Shown: positions 17,817 through 27,376, numbered from the stretch's first letter. The stretch: 64,000 bases of DNA from Planotetraspora mira (GCF_016863275.1 NZ_BOOO01000013.1:248001-312000), one strand, 5' to 3'. Program-made: numbers and translations. The notes: a model not told the origin generated them from the sequence alone.

Positions 17817-18752
17817 ATGTCGTCCGGGAGCATGGAGCCTGAGGACGGCGACGATGGGCCTGCCGACAAGCCCCTCCCGCCCCTGAAGACCACACCGTCC
17901 GAGGACTCGTCCCCGGACGCCTTGGCCGCGAAGGCCCCGGCGCGGAAAGGTCGCCGGCTCTCCTGGGAGGCCGTCGGGGGCATCACGGCGATCGCCGGTG
18001 TCGTGGCCGCCGTCGTCTTCGGCGTGTTGCAGGTGGTGGCGCCCACGGAGTCGTCGGAACCCAGCCCTGGTGTTTCCGCCGTTCCCGCCGACGAAAGGCT
18101 GGAACTGGTCGGCATGCAGGCCTCGCGCGACCCGGTCGCCGTTCCGGTGAGGTCCATCTCCGACGGGGATGTGAGCACGGTCCCGACCGGCGGCGAGACC
18201 GAGGAGCGTCGCGCGCTCGTGGTGACCCTTCGCAATTCCGACCAGGATCCGGCGATATTGACCGGCGTGAAGCTCGTGGTGCACTCGACCCTCCGGCCGA
18301 TCGGGTGCGGTCCCGGTGAGGGCGATGCGGTCCTTCCGAGCCTCGCCTATGACTTCCGGTTCCCCGCGACGCTCTCGGAGCCGTGGACGCACGTTGATCC
18401 TCAGGTCTTCGAAGTGGCGCCGCACGAGGCGGACGCCCTGTCGATCACCATGGGCCCCGAGAAGGGTGCCGGTATGTCGTTGATGTGGCGGTTCTCCGTC
18501 TACGGAGTGTCCAAGGGCGGCAAGGAGGCTTACTGGGGAGACGGTGTTTGGACCGACTACTACGAGGCGTCAGAGGCTGATTACGCCCGCTATGTCCGGG
18601 GCGAGTCTCCGAAGCCCATCGACGACGAGGTACGGTCCTGCGCGGCCGGGGTCCTGCGTGGCTTGAAGAGTTTCACGGCGGATTCGTCTCTGATCGTTCA
18701 TCCGGGGGTCACCGCGATGATCGATTACTACCAGCGGCTGGCGCAGTCGTGA
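17817..18752 (+). CDS. Membrane-anchored protein of unknown function
   Basis: I do not recognise the family. The 311-residue protein has an acidic, Pro-rich cytoplasmic N-terminus (1-40), a basic cluster (about 43-47), one membrane segment (about 53-74), and an extracytoplasmic domain of about 235 residues rich in beta-type sequence. It contains ALVVTLRNSDQDPAILTGVKLVV and a Cys pair. The start ATG 17817 has TTGGAGG upstream. Its stop overlaps the GTG of the next gene (GTGA), so the two are translationally coupled and the products probably act together at the outer face of the membrane, perhaps as a sensor or assembly pair. Confidence 0.75.
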   Translation: MSSGSMEPEDGDDGPADKPLPPLKTTPSEDSSPDALAAKAPARKGRRLSWEAVGGITAIAGVVAAVVFGVLQVVAPTESSEPSPGVSAVPADERLELVGMQASRDPVAVPVRSISDGDVSTVPTGGETEERRALVVTLRNSDQDPAILTGVKLVVHSTLRPIGCGPGEGDAVLPSLAYDFRFPATLSEPWTHVDPQVFEVAPHEADALSITMGPEKGAGMSLMWRFSVYGVSKGGKEAYWGDGVWTDYYEASEADYARYVRGESPKPIDDEVRSCAAGVLRGLKSFTADSSLIVHPGVTAMIDYYQRLAQS

Positions 18753-20197
18753 CGGAGGACGAGCCGGCCGACCGGCCTGCACTCTCGCGCCGGACGGTCA
18801 TCCTGACAGGCGTCACCGCGGGCTTGGCGGCGGCCGGCATCGGCTGGTACATCCAGGGGCGAGCCTCGCAGCCGGGACCGCCCCCCAGACGCGAGTTCCG
18901 GTCTCCGTCGCCCTCACCGACGCCGTCCACAGCCGGATGGCACGCGCCCATCGAAATGGCGGATCTCTGCACGCCGCTGCGCAGTGGCAATGATCTCTAC
19001 CTGTACGACACGTCCGGCTCGGTCTACGCCCTGGCCGCCGACACGGGTGCGACCGTCTGGAAGGGCGACTACGGCATCGCGGTGGACCAGGGCGTCATCT
19101 TGTCCGGTGACGTGGTGGTGGTCGCCGGAGGGCAGCCGAGCAGCGCCGTGCTCGGGCTGGACAGACGGTCGGGCAAGCAGGTGTGGCGCCACGACACCGT
19201 CGGGTACGTCCCGATCCACCCCGGCCCTCGGCCTGGATCGGTTCTGGTGCACGACGCCGAGGGGGTGCTTCTGCTTCTGGAGGCCGCCACCGGCAAGGTC
19301 GTCTGGCGGAGCGCGCTCCCGTCGGGCGATTTCCACTTCACCGATGTCCAGCGCCTGGCGGTCAGCGGCCCGGTCGCCCTGGAAACGTTCGGGGGCACCC
19401 TGCGGGCCGACATGGACGACCCGATCACGCACCCGAACACCCAGTGGCTCCGGGCCGTCGATGGCGCCGACGGCACACCGAGGTGGACGGCCGACGTCGC
19501 CGCCGCGGAGTGGACCGTGGTGCCGCACGCCGGAGGCGGACGGCCGGGGACCTCGGGCCTCATCGATTGGCTCAGCACCGAGGTCGCCGGTTTCGTGCAT
19601 GTCGTCCGATCGATCGTCGCGCCTTCTGACGATCCGCAGTTCGCGCTTTCCACCACGTCGGAACTGGTCGGCATCGACGTCCAGACCGGTAAGAGCGGGT
19701 GGTCGTTCTCCGCGGGGATGATGTCGCGACCTGTGGTCAAGGAGGACGCGATCTACGTCGCGAGCGCCGAGACGCCTGAGGACCCCATGCGGATCCACGG
19801 ATGGGATGCCCGTACCGGGCGAGAGATATGGACGTTCGCGCCCAGCGGCGACGACGCCGAGATCGTGAATTCCGGGGTGTCGCTCGCGGTCGACGGGGAC
19901 GTCCTGTGCGCCGGGTCCGGTTACGGGATCCTTGCGCTGGACGTCCGCACCGGCACCAGGGTCTGGTCGGTTCATGATGGAGCGCAAAGTCTGGGCGGGA
20001 CTCCCGTCGCTTGGCGTGACGTCGTCTACATGACCACGCGAAGCGGCACGGCCGGAATTCGCAGTTGGCGGGTCAGCGACGGAATGGAGCGTCCGGCCGC
20101 CGGTCCGCAGGGGGAGCGCCCCCTGCTGTTCCTCGCGGATGACATGCTCCTGCTTCGTACAGGTGACGCACTGCGCGCGATCCCCTTCCGCTCGTGA
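18749..20197 (+). CDS. Membrane-anchored PQQ-type beta-propeller protein
   Basis: A 482-residue protein. SRRT near residue 13 and a hydrophobic stretch at 18-35 suggest a Tat-like signal or membrane anchor, followed by a Pro/Ser linker. The rest is a seven-bladed propeller: the blade motif with T/SG-x(3)-W recurs seven times (ADTGATVWK, RRSGKQVWR, AATGKVVWR, GADGTPRW, VQTGKSGW, ARTGREIW, VRTGTRVW). Such propellers may bind PQQ or simply serve as extracellular interaction platforms; no catalytic residues or PQQ-dehydrogenase signature are visible. It is coupled by a GTGA overlap to the preceding membrane protein. Confidence 0.8.
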   Translation: MTEDEPADRPALSRRTVILTGVTAGLAAAGIGWYIQGRASQPGPPPRREFRSPSPSPTPSTAGWHAPIEMADLCTPLRSGNDLYLYDTSGSVYALAADTGATVWKGDYGIAVDQGVILSGDVVVVAGGQPSSAVLGLDRRSGKQVWRHDTVGYVPIHPGPRPGSVLVHDAEGVLLLLEAATGKVVWRSALPSGDFHFTDVQRLAVSGPVALETFGGTLRADMDDPITHPNTQWLRAVDGADGTPRWTADVAAAEWTVVPHAGGGRPGTSGLIDWLSTEVAGFVHVVRSIVAPSDDPQFALSTTSELVGIDVQTGKSGWSFSAGMMSRPVVKEDAIYVASAETPEDPMRIHGWDARTGREIWTFAPSGDDAEIVNSGVSLAVDGDVLCAGSGYGILALDVRTGTRVWSVHDGAQSLGGTPVAWRDVVYMTTRSGTAGIRSWRVSDGMERPAAGPQGERPLLFLADDMLLLRTGDALRAIPFRS

Positions 20198-20222
20198 TCA
20201 CTCTCTGTGTGATTCCGCCGGG

Positions 20223-21389
20223 TCATCGGTGGACGTGGGGGAGCACCTCCCGGGCGTAGAAGTCGATCACCTTCTCCTGGTCGTCCTGGCCGGAGTGGAT
20301 GAACGGCGTGGCGCCGATGTCGAGCAGGTGCTGGACGGCCTTGATGTGCACCTGGGGATCGGTGCCGCGCGGCCACGAGGCGTAGACCTTCGACAACGGC
20401 CAGCGCTGCTCGGCGATGCGCTGGATGGTCACCGGATTGGGCTGGTAGAGCAGGTCGCCGAAGCCGTGGACGGTGAACCGCCACTTCCGCGCCGCCTGGT
20501 CGGCCTCCGCCTGGCCGCCCACCACGACCCAGGTCTCGACGAGTTTGGGCATGGTATCGGGGTTCTTCCCGGCGGCGCGCGCGCCCTCGTTGAACGCGTC
20601 GACCATGCGCTTGTCGGTGACGTCGTGTGTCTGAACCACCCAGCCGTCGCCGTACCGCCCGGCCAGGTAGGCGCTCTTCGGGCCGCTGGCCGCGACGTGG
20701 ATCGGCACGGGAGTGGCCGGCACGTCGTACAGCTTGAACTCCTCGGTCTGGTAGTAGCGGCCCTTGTGGGTGACCCGCTCGCCGGTCCAGAGCTTGCGGA
20801 TGAGCCCGATGGCCTCGATCAGCCGGTCATGGCGCTCGGGATAGCGGTCGAACCGGCCCGTCGAGGCCAGTTCGTTGAGCGCCTCTCCCGCGCCGACGCC
20901 GAGGAACACCCTCCCGGGCGTCAGGACGCCGAGGGAGGCGAACGCCTGCGCGACCTGGGAGGGATGGTGGCGGTACAGCGGGCAGGTGACACCCGTGCCG
21001 TACGTCAGCCGGGGTGTGCGGTCGCCGATCAGAGCCAGTGTCAGCCACGGGAACATGCTGTGGCCCTCGTTGTCCTGCCACGGCTGGGAGTGGTCGCTCG
21101 TCCATACGTATCCAAACCCGGCGCGGTCGGCCATCTCGGCGAAACGGACGAGGTCCGGTGTCCGGAACTGCTCGTGCCCGAGGACGAATCCGACCGGCGA
21201 CGCCGGCGGTCTCGCACCGCCCGACGGCGACGGGCTGGGCGTGGGGCCCGCCGCCCCGCGCAGGACGCCCGTGCCCAGTGCCGCGCCGCCCACCGCCACG
21301 GCTCCCAGCATGGAGAACTGCCGCCGGGAAATCGCCTCTGATCCGCTCGGCTCCGTTCCGGTACGCCGTTCGCGCTCGTGTCCGCTCAT
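20223..21389 (-). CDS. Tat-exported LLM-class F420-dependent oxidoreductase (Fgd2/fHMAD-like)
   Basis: A 388-residue luciferase-like protein. It starts with a twin-arginine signal (SRRQF at 21-25, then a hydrophobic alanine/glycine stretch and a Pro/Ser linker). The body has the F420-glucose-6-phosphate-dehydrogenase-like landmarks VWTSDHSQPWQDNEGHS, GVGAGEALNE, SGPKSAYLAGRYGDGWV and a C-terminal YAREVLPHV. Exported F420 enzymes of this type include the mycobacterial hydroxymycolic acid dehydrogenase (Rv0132c). The native substrate here is unknown. ATG 21389 is chosen because it places the twin arginines normally; an extension to 21536 would bury them. Confidence 0.85.
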   Translation of the reverse strand: MSGHERERRTGTEPSGSEAISRRQFSMLGAVAVGGAALGTGVLRGAAGPTPSPSPSGGARPPASPVGFVLGHEQFRTPDLVRFAEMADRAGFGYVWTSDHSQPWQDNEGHSMFPWLTLALIGDRTPRLTYGTGVTCPLYRHHPSQVAQAFASLGVLTPGRVFLGVGAGEALNELASTGRFDRYPERHDRLIEAIGLIRKLWTGERVTHKGRYYQTEEFKLYDVPATPVPIHVAASGPKSAYLAGRYGDGWVVQTHDVTDKRMVDAFNEGARAAGKNPDTMPKLVETWVVVGGQAEADQAARKWRFTVHGFGDLLYQPNPVTIQRIAEQRWPLSKVYASWPRGTDPQVHIKAVQHLLDIGATPFIHSGQDDQEKVIDFYAREVLPHVHR

Positions 21390-21616
21390 CGTCGTTCTCC
21401 CCCCGAGATCGACACGAGATCGACCCTCCATACCCCTGCTTATGTCGTACAAACAGCATGAAAGGTGATATATCGCACCTCTGGCATTAAAGGGCGCGGC
21501 GCGGAAGGTGAGTAGGGGCGTACTCAGGACGGTCATGGCGACGTCGGCTTAGCCTCCCTCCATGAGGTGGTGATCCCACCGGGATGACCCTCGTGAGAGA
21601 CCTCAAAGGGGGGCCC
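21390..21616. promoter_or_regulatory. Divergent promoter region
   Basis: A 227-bp region between the LLM oxidoreductase and the S41 peptidase-like gene. It contains AGGTG-(8 nt)-CACCT (21463-21480) around an AT-rich GATATATC core, a possible regulator site. No gene is seen. Confidence 0.35.
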
Positions 21617-23587
21617 ATGCCAGAGATTCCCGTTCTCGGCCTGGCGGACGACCACGCACTCGGCGACGTGCACGAGATGCCGCGGATGCGCGAGATCGTC
21701 CAGTCCAGCCCGCTCACCCCGGCCGACCGGGCGGTGCTGGTCGACCAGGCGGCCGTCGTCATCGACGGGCTCTACGCGCACCTGCTGCACAAGCGCGCGA
21801 TGTACGCGATCGATCCCAGCCAGCGGCTGCGCCTGCTGCGCGCCAAGCTGCCCACGCTGTCCGACGCCGAGTTCCACGTCGAGCTCGTCAAGATCTTCAA
21901 TCAGCTCCGCGACGGGCACACCGAGTACGTCCTTCCGGAGGCGTACCAGGGCCCGGTCGCATTCCTCGGCATCCGGGTCGAGCGGTGCTGGGACGGGGAC
22001 GCATCCCGCTACCTCGTCACGAGCCGCTACGACAAGCTGACGGGCGACCCGCAACTCGTTCCCGGGGTGGAGGTCACCCACTGGAACGGCATGCCCATGG
22101 AGCTGGCCGTGGCCAGGAACGCCGAGCGCGAGTTCGGCGGCAACCCCGCGGCCCGGCTCGCCCGGGGACTGCAGGCCATGGCGATCCGCCCGTTCGTCAC
22201 CTCGGCGCTGCTCGAGGAGGACTGGGCCGACATCAGGTACCGGACGCAGGCCGGCGTGACGCGTGACGTCCGCATCCCCTGGCGGGTCTTCGACTCCATC
22301 GGGGACCTCCGCGAGTTCCTCGGCCTCCGCCCGACCGTGGCGGGGGCGGTGCCGACCGCGGTCGGCTACGACCTGCGCACGAGCCTCGCGCAGCGGTTGC
22401 GCAAGCGGCTGTTCACCGCGTCGGGCGAGGAGCCCGGTGCCGGCGGGGCGGCGATGGGCGGCGATATCGCCACCACCCGGCCCGAGCTGAAGGCCAGGAT
22501 CATCCGCACCGGGGACGGCCGCGAGTACGGCCATCTGCGGATCTTCTCCTTCCACCTCGAGGACCTGAACGCCGACGGAGACTTCGTCGACGACATCATC
22601 GGCTTCCTCAACGAGGTGGCGAGGGTCCTGACCCTGATGCCGGAGAACGGGCTCATCGTCGACGTCCGCGACAACGGCGGCGGCTTCGTCGTCGCGGCCG
22701 AATACCTGCTGCAGATGCTCACCCCCAACCGGATCGCCCCGGGACTGGCCCAGTTCGTCTGCACTCCGACCACCGCCGCATTCACCCAGGCCCGGGACGA
22801 GATGGCGGACTGGCGCGCGTCGATCGCCGATTCGGTGCAGACCGGCGCGCAGTACTCCAGTGGTGTGCCGCTGGACGCGGCCGACTTCATCAACACGGCG
22901 GGGCAGCTTTACCACGGGCCGGTCGTGCTCGTCACCGACGCCCTCTGCTACAGCGCCACCGACACGTTCGCCGCAGGCTTCCAGGACAACCGCGTCGGCC
23001 CGGTGCTCGGGGTGGACGAGGCGACCGGCGCGGGCGGCGCGGAGGTCCGCACCCACTCCGCCATCCTGCAGGACTGGCCGGAAGGCCCGCTCCGTCCGCT
23101 CCCCGGCGGAGCCGACTTCCGGCTCTCCATCCGCCGTACGCTCCGGGTCGGCGCCCACGAGGGCCAGGTCATCGAGGACTTCGGTGTCGTTCCCGACCAC
23201 CTGTACCGACTGACCAGGCGTGACGTCCTCGAAGGCAACCTGGACCTGATGGACAGGGCCGTCGCGCTCCTGCGTGAAGGCAGGCCGCGCACCCTGGAGG
23301 TCGAGGACGTCGCCGTCGACGGCGCCCAGATCACGCTCACCCTGTCCACCCGCGCGCTCACCGGCGTCGACGCCTACGCCAACGACCGGCCGGTCGCGGT
23401 CGTCGCCGTCGCGGACGGGACGAACTCGATCTCCTTCGCCGTGCCCGAGGCGGAGCAGGTGACCGTCCGGCTGCTCGGTTTCGACGGAACCGTGCTGTCC
23501 GCCGCGAGGAACCTGCTCTTCCGGGCGGCGGACGGCGCGGACGAGGGAGGTAAGACCTCGTTCGTCCGCGAGCGGATCGCTCTCTAG
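21617..23587 (+). CDS. S41-family (tail-specific protease-like) peptidase
   Basis: A 656-residue protein. The N-terminal 110 residues are helical. The S41 core occupies about 290-520, with LIVDVRDNGGGFVVAAEYLL (oxyanion/structural loop) and the nucleophile loop TDALCYSATDTFAAGFQDN with Ser446. A C-terminal beta domain of about 130 residues follows (TLEVEDVAVDGAQITLTL). No PDZ domain or signal peptide is recognised, unlike secreted CtpA-type proteases, so it may be cytoplasmic. I chose ATG 21617 (preceded by AAAGGGGGG); ATG 21584 is an alternative. Substrate unknown. Confidence 0.75.
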   Translation: MPEIPVLGLADDHALGDVHEMPRMREIVQSSPLTPADRAVLVDQAAVVIDGLYAHLLHKRAMYAIDPSQRLRLLRAKLPTLSDAEFHVELVKIFNQLRDGHTEYVLPEAYQGPVAFLGIRVERCWDGDASRYLVTSRYDKLTGDPQLVPGVEVTHWNGMPMELAVARNAEREFGGNPAARLARGLQAMAIRPFVTSALLEEDWADIRYRTQAGVTRDVRIPWRVFDSIGDLREFLGLRPTVAGAVPTAVGYDLRTSLAQRLRKRLFTASGEEPGAGGAAMGGDIATTRPELKARIIRTGDGREYGHLRIFSFHLEDLNADGDFVDDIIGFLNEVARVLTLMPENGLIVDVRDNGGGFVVAAEYLLQMLTPNRIAPGLAQFVCTPTTAAFTQARDEMADWRASIADSVQTGAQYSSGVPLDAADFINTAGQLYHGPVVLVTDALCYSATDTFAAGFQDNRVGPVLGVDEATGAGGAEVRTHSAILQDWPEGPLRPLPGGADFRLSIRRTLRVGAHEGQVIEDFGVVPDHLYRLTRRDVLEGNLDLMDRAVALLREGRPRTLEVEDVAVDGAQITLTLSTRALTGVDAYANDRPVAVVAVADGTNSISFAVPEAEQVTVRLLGFDGTVLSAARNLLFRAADGADEGGKTSFVRERIAL

Positions 23588-23743
23588 TGGCCCGTCACGC
23601 AACCTTCGCCGGGCAACTGGTCGAGCTTCTGATGGGTGAGCTCACGGCGGTCGGCGAGTCAGGACCACCTCCAACGAGGCAGCCCGGCCTGACGAGTCCA
23701 CCGTCGGAGATCGATCAGCCGTCCGAGGTTCGGTCGCGGGCCA

Positions 23744-24454
23744 CTAGCTGTCGCGTCCGGGGAAGACGCCTTGCGTGCAGATCACGTAGGTCAGCCCGTT
23801 CGGGGCGGCACTGCGCAGGTCGGGCAGCTTGAACGTGGTCCGTCCGTCGCCTCCGTAGGAGGTGCCGAGCAACGCGAACAGCGCCTGGTTCTGGTTGATC
23901 GCCAACGTCTGTCCGGCGGCCGGGGTGCCTCCGGCGACGCTGCCGGCCACCAGCCACACGGACCCCATGGTGCACTCCGTTCCCCTGCCGGCCGTGGCGA
24001 GGCTGGTTCCGGTACCGAAACGCGGATCCGGAACGGAGTCGCCCTTGGGGCCCGCCGGGCCCGCCGGGCCCGTCGGGCCCGTCGGACCGGTCGCCCCCCG
24101 CGGACCTGTGGCACCCTTGGGGCCTTGAGGACCGGTCGCGCCGGTTTTACCCGCCGGGCCCTGGGCACCCGCTTTGCCTGTCGCGCCGGTCTTCCCCGTG
24201 GGGCCCTGGGGTCCCTTCACATTCCAGGAGAGCCGCGACTCGGTTGTCTTGCACTTGGTCGTCGAGGGAACGATCCGGGCGGCTCGGGTGGTCTTGCCGA
24301 CGCAGGCGTAGATCGTGCTCGGTGCAGAAGATGCACTCACCAGGGCGATTCCGCCCGACGTGGCGAGACCGCCCGCTGCGGCGGCCACGGCCAGGATGGC
24401 CGCCAATCTCAGCCCGCGTCCCGCCGGACGGCGCCACCGTTCGTTATGTGCCAT
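23744..24454 (-). CDS. Secreted collagen-like protein with phage tail-collar domain
   Basis: A 236-residue protein in three parts. A signal peptide or anchor spans about 13-45. A small Cys-containing segment leads into about nineteen uninterrupted Gly-X-Y triplets (81-138, such as [10 protein letters not shown] and [10 protein letters not shown]). The C-terminal domain (about 162-230) has [31 protein letters not shown], the tail-collar/Mdp-type fold. The triplets should form a trimeric collagen helix that displays the collar domains outside the cell. AGGAGG lies before ATG 24454. A stem-loop CGACCGTC/GACGGTCG (24474-24496) sits in the leader. Cysteines at 51, 68, 161 and 226 could pair. Confidence 0.85.
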   Translation of the reverse strand: MAHNERWRRPAGRGLRLAAILAVAAAAGGLATSGGIALVSASSAPSTIYACVGKTTRAARIVPSTTKCKTTESRLSWNVKGPQGPTGKTGATGKAGAQGPAGKTGATGPQGPKGATGPRGATGPTGPTGPAGPAGPKGDSVPDPRFGTGTSLATAGRGTECTMGSVWLVAGSVAGGTPAAGQTLAINQNQALFALLGTSYGGDGRTTFKLPDLRSAAPNGLTYVICTQGVFPGRDS

Positions 24455-24581
24455 ATGAGACCTCCTGGGTCCACGACCGTCATCTGCCGACGGTCGACGG
24501 TCGGGAGGGTCTCTGGGTTGGCGCATCCGACATCACGCTTCGGCACCGAAATACGGTGAGCGCCGGCGCGGTGACGAGCCA

Positions 24582-25010
24582 CTAGCTCTGGTCCTCCGAC
24601 AGCCACACCTCCGGGCGCATGCGAATTCTGATCATCCGGTCCGTCGCCTCCTCCGTGGAGGCGACGTAACGGTCGGCGCCCTCCTCACCGAGATGGCGCC
24701 GGGCGAAGTCGCGCCGCTCGTCCCGGGTCACGGACTCGTCGATCACGGTCACCGGCCCCTCCACCGAGACGTACCGGTAGGGCACCTCGGTGGACTGGAC
24801 GCAGAGACTGAACCGGCCCGCCTGCCTGATCAACCGTGCCTTACGGCTGTCGCGTGCGGTGATCAGGACGATGTCGCCCCCGGGCGCGTAGTCGTACCAG
24901 ATCGGCACGGTGAGCGGGCCGCGGTCGTCCCCGTCCACGACGCTCACCACCGCGACCCGCACCTCCGCGAGGAACGCCTCGCGCTCCCGGCCGCTCATCG
25001 CTCTCGACAT
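24582..25010 (-). CDS. Pyridoxamine 5'-phosphate oxidase-fold protein
   Basis: A 142-residue split-barrel flavin-binding protein. Landmarks are LAEVRVAVVSVVDGDDRGPLTVPIWYDYAPGG, then ITARDSRKARLIRQAGRFSLCVQ and VSVEGPVTVID. Related actinomycete proteins bind FMN or F420 and reduce diverse substrates. Nothing here tells which cofactor or substrate is used. I use ATG 25010; ATG 24998 is also possible. The collagen-like gene follows 127 bp downstream on the same strand but has its own leader and ribosome site. Confidence 0.8.
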   Translation of the reverse strand: MSRAMSGREREAFLAEVRVAVVSVVDGDDRGPLTVPIWYDYAPGGDIVLITARDSRKARLIRQAGRFSLCVQSTEVPYRYVSVEGPVTVIDESVTRDERRDFARRHLGEEGADRYVASTEEATDRMIRIRMRPEVWLSEDQS

Positions 25011-25354
25011 CGTCAGCCCTCTTCCGCCGAAGACCGTCCGGTACGGCTCGCCGACATGAAGTCTCCCGCCGGAACAGGACCGGAGAGCCCCGGTGTCGAA
25101 CCCTGTGTGACAAGCATCACAATCACCCTCGGCGCTCTCGCCCGACATGTCCACGTGTGCGTCTCAAGCCGTGAGAACAGTCATGCGTCCACGCAGGTGG
25201 TTCAGCGGTTCTCCCGGATTTCGGGCCATCCCTATCGGATCTCGCTGTCGAGGCGTTACATGGTGTCCGGAGGTTTACCGACTGTCAGCTTTCACGGTTT
25301 CGGCCATCTTCTTACGATCAGAGCGCTTTGGACCGATCTTTCCGTGAGGTTGAG
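25011..25354. other. Divergent intergenic region
   Basis: About 340 bp between the PNPOx-fold gene and the LamG protein gene. Both promoters must lie here. An AT-richer part from about 25270 to 25350 probably serves the + strand gene. I see no conserved RNA element or strong hairpin. Confidence 0.4.
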
Positions 25355-27376
25355 ATGAGATTCCTGTGGCCGGGAAAAACCGGCCGAAACCGCAGTCGTG
25401 AGCGCTCTCGACTGTGGAGTGCATCCGCCGCGTTCGCCCTGGCGGCGTCGTTGCTGGCGATTCCGCTCCCCGCGGCCGCCGCGGACGTGCCCCTGGCGCC
25501 GACCAACCTGATGTCGCACGGCAAGCCGTGCGTCACCGGGGACTCGCGACCGTCCGTGCTGACGGCCACGCCGGTTCTCGCGGCGAGGCAGCAGCACCCG
25601 ACCCCCGGCAAGCAGTCGCTGACCACGTTCTTCTACTGGTGGCCCCTCGGCGGAACCCGCAACGAGACCGACGTGTTGTCCCAGGCGTCCGGCAACCCGT
25701 CGAACGTCTCGCAGGCCATCCCCGCGGGCAGGCTCACCGACGGCTCGTCGTACGTGTGGCAGGCGCGGACCTTCGACGGCACCGCCTTCGGGCCGTGGTC
25801 GGTCAAGTGCCAGTTCACGGTCGACCTCACACCGCCGCCTGCGCCGGCCGGCGTCACCTCGAGCGACTATCCCGCGGACGGCATCCATGGCGGCGTGGGC
25901 GTCCCCGGCGTCTTCGAGGTCACCGCTCCGGCCGAGGGCGGCGACGACATCGAGGGTTACGAATACAGCTTCGACTCCGGAACCCTCGGTGGCACATTCG
26001 TCGCCGCTCGCGCGCACGACCACGGCGCCACGATCACGGTCGCCCCGCCGCACGACGGTTCCAACAGGCTGACCGTGTGGTCCAAGGACCGGGCCGGCCG
26101 GTTCTCCACGCCGTTCACCTACTCCTTCAGCGTTCGGACACCGGCGGGCCCCGCGGCCGAGTGGACGTTCGACGAGACCGGCGACGCCGGCGACCTCACC
26201 GGGCACGGCAATACGGCCGTCCTCTCCGGCGGCGCCACCCACACCGACGGAAGGGGCGGCGTGGGCGCCGCCCTCTCACTGGACGGTGTCTCCGCCTTCG
26301 CCGCCACGAACGGCCCGGTGCGCGCGCCGAACCCGGACACCGGCACGATGACCAAGGTGCGCACCGACCACACCTTCACGGTCACCGCGCGCGTGAAGCC
26401 GTCCGCGATCGGGGGCGGCGAGGTGGCCGCGGTGTCCGTGGACGGCGCCGTCACCTCCGCGTACGTGCTGGGCCAGTCCGGCGACCGATGGACCTTCCGG
26501 ATGGCGGGCTCCGACACGGACGCCCCCGTCTCGGCCGTCGTGTCCTCCGACGCCGCCGCGACGGCGGGGAAGTGGACGCACCTCGCGGGCGTCTACGACT
26601 CGTTCACCCATGAGCTGCGGCTCTACGTTAACGGCGTCAGGCAGTCGACCACCGCCACCCTCGAGGGCGGTTTCCGCGCCACCGGCCCGACGGCCATCGG
26701 GCGCGCCAAGGCCGCCGGAGTCGCGACCGGTTTCCTCGGCGGGGCCGTGGACGACGTCCGCGTGTACGACTACGCCGAGTCCGACTCCCACCTGGCGGCC
26801 TTCGCCGTGCCTCTCCAGCCGGGCGTCTCGTTCCCCGACGGGAACACCGTGACACAGGGAGAGAAACTGACCGTGCGGTTCGACGCGCGCGGCGACACGA
26901 ACGTGGTCAGGTTCGACTACGACGACAACGGCTCGAACCGAAGCGTCCAGGCGACCGGAGGCTCGGCCACGGTCACGATCGACGCGCGCTGGGCGGGCAC
27001 CGACTTCGTCAGCGTCGTCGCCGTGGACGAAGTGGGCCACAGGTCCCCGGAGGCCAGGGGCTGGTTCACGGTAGAAGGCGTGCCCAGCATCTCCGGCACA
27101 GTGGTGAACTACCCATGGTGGTCTCCGGTGGAGGGGGCCACCGTCACCCTGGAACCGGGCGGGATGTCGATGGTCACCGGCCCGGACGGCACCTACCGGT
27201 TCGACGGCTTTCCTGCGGGCCACTACACGCTGACCGCCACGAAGGATGGCTCATGCCCCCTGTCGTCCGGGGTCGTGAACAGAGACATCTCCGAGCAGCA
27301 ACTGGGGGAGGACCTGATCCTGTTCGGTCCCATCGGCGACGACGGATGGCCCATCTGCGAGCCTGAGCAGGAGTAG
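25355..27376 (+). CDS. Secreted LamG-domain surface protein
   Basis: A 673-residue exported protein. The signal peptide covers 1-43, ending in PAAAA. Two fibronectin/Ig-like beta domains (about 45-262) precede a LamG/concanavalin-type domain (about 268-485; EWTFDETGDAGDLTGHGN, SLDGVSAFAAT, WTHLAGVYDSFTHELRLYVNG, GAVDDVRVYDYAES). Then comes a PKD-like beta domain (490-575) and a carboxypeptidase-regulatory-like beta sandwich (578-640; SISGTV, PDGTYRFDGFPAGHYTLTATK). Such proteins bind glycans or partner proteins on the cell surface; no catalytic site is seen. ATG 25355 is chosen over an in-frame TTG at 25328. Confidence 0.85.
   Translation: MRFLWPGKTGRNRSRERSRLWSASAAFALAASLLAIPLPAAAADVPLAPTNLMSHGKPCVTGDSRPSVLTATPVLAARQQHPTPGKQSLTTFFYWWPLGGTRNETDVLSQASGNPSNVSQAIPAGRLTDGSSYVWQARTFDGTAFGPWSVKCQFTVDLTPPPAPAGVTSSDYPADGIHGGVGVPGVFEVTAPAEGGDDIEGYEYSFDSGTLGGTFVAARAHDHGATITVAPPHDGSNRLTVWSKDRAGRFSTPFTYSFSVRTPAGPAAEWTFDETGDAGDLTGHGNTAVLSGGATHTDGRGGVGAALSLDGVSAFAATNGPVRAPNPDTGTMTKVRTDHTFTVTARVKPSAIGGGEVAAVSVDGAVTSAYVLGQSGDRWTFRMAGSDTDAPVSAVVSSDAAATAGKWTHLAGVYDSFTHELRLYVNGVRQSTTATLEGGFRATGPTAIGRAKAAGVATGFLGGAVDDVRVYDYAESDSHLAAFAVPLQPGVSFPDGNTVTQGEKLTVRFDARGDTNVVRFDYDDNGSNRSVQATGGSATVTIDARWAGTDFVSVVAVDEVGHRSPEARGWFTVEGVPSISGTVVNYPWWSPVEGATVTLEPGGMSMVTGPDGTYRFDGFPAGHYTLTATKDGSCPLSSGVVNRDISEQQLGEDLILFGPIGDDGWPICEPEQE

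Noticed and set aside
21533-23602. Long open frame opposite the S41 peptidase gene
   Set aside because: Shadow frame of a GC-rich gene without protein-like sequence.
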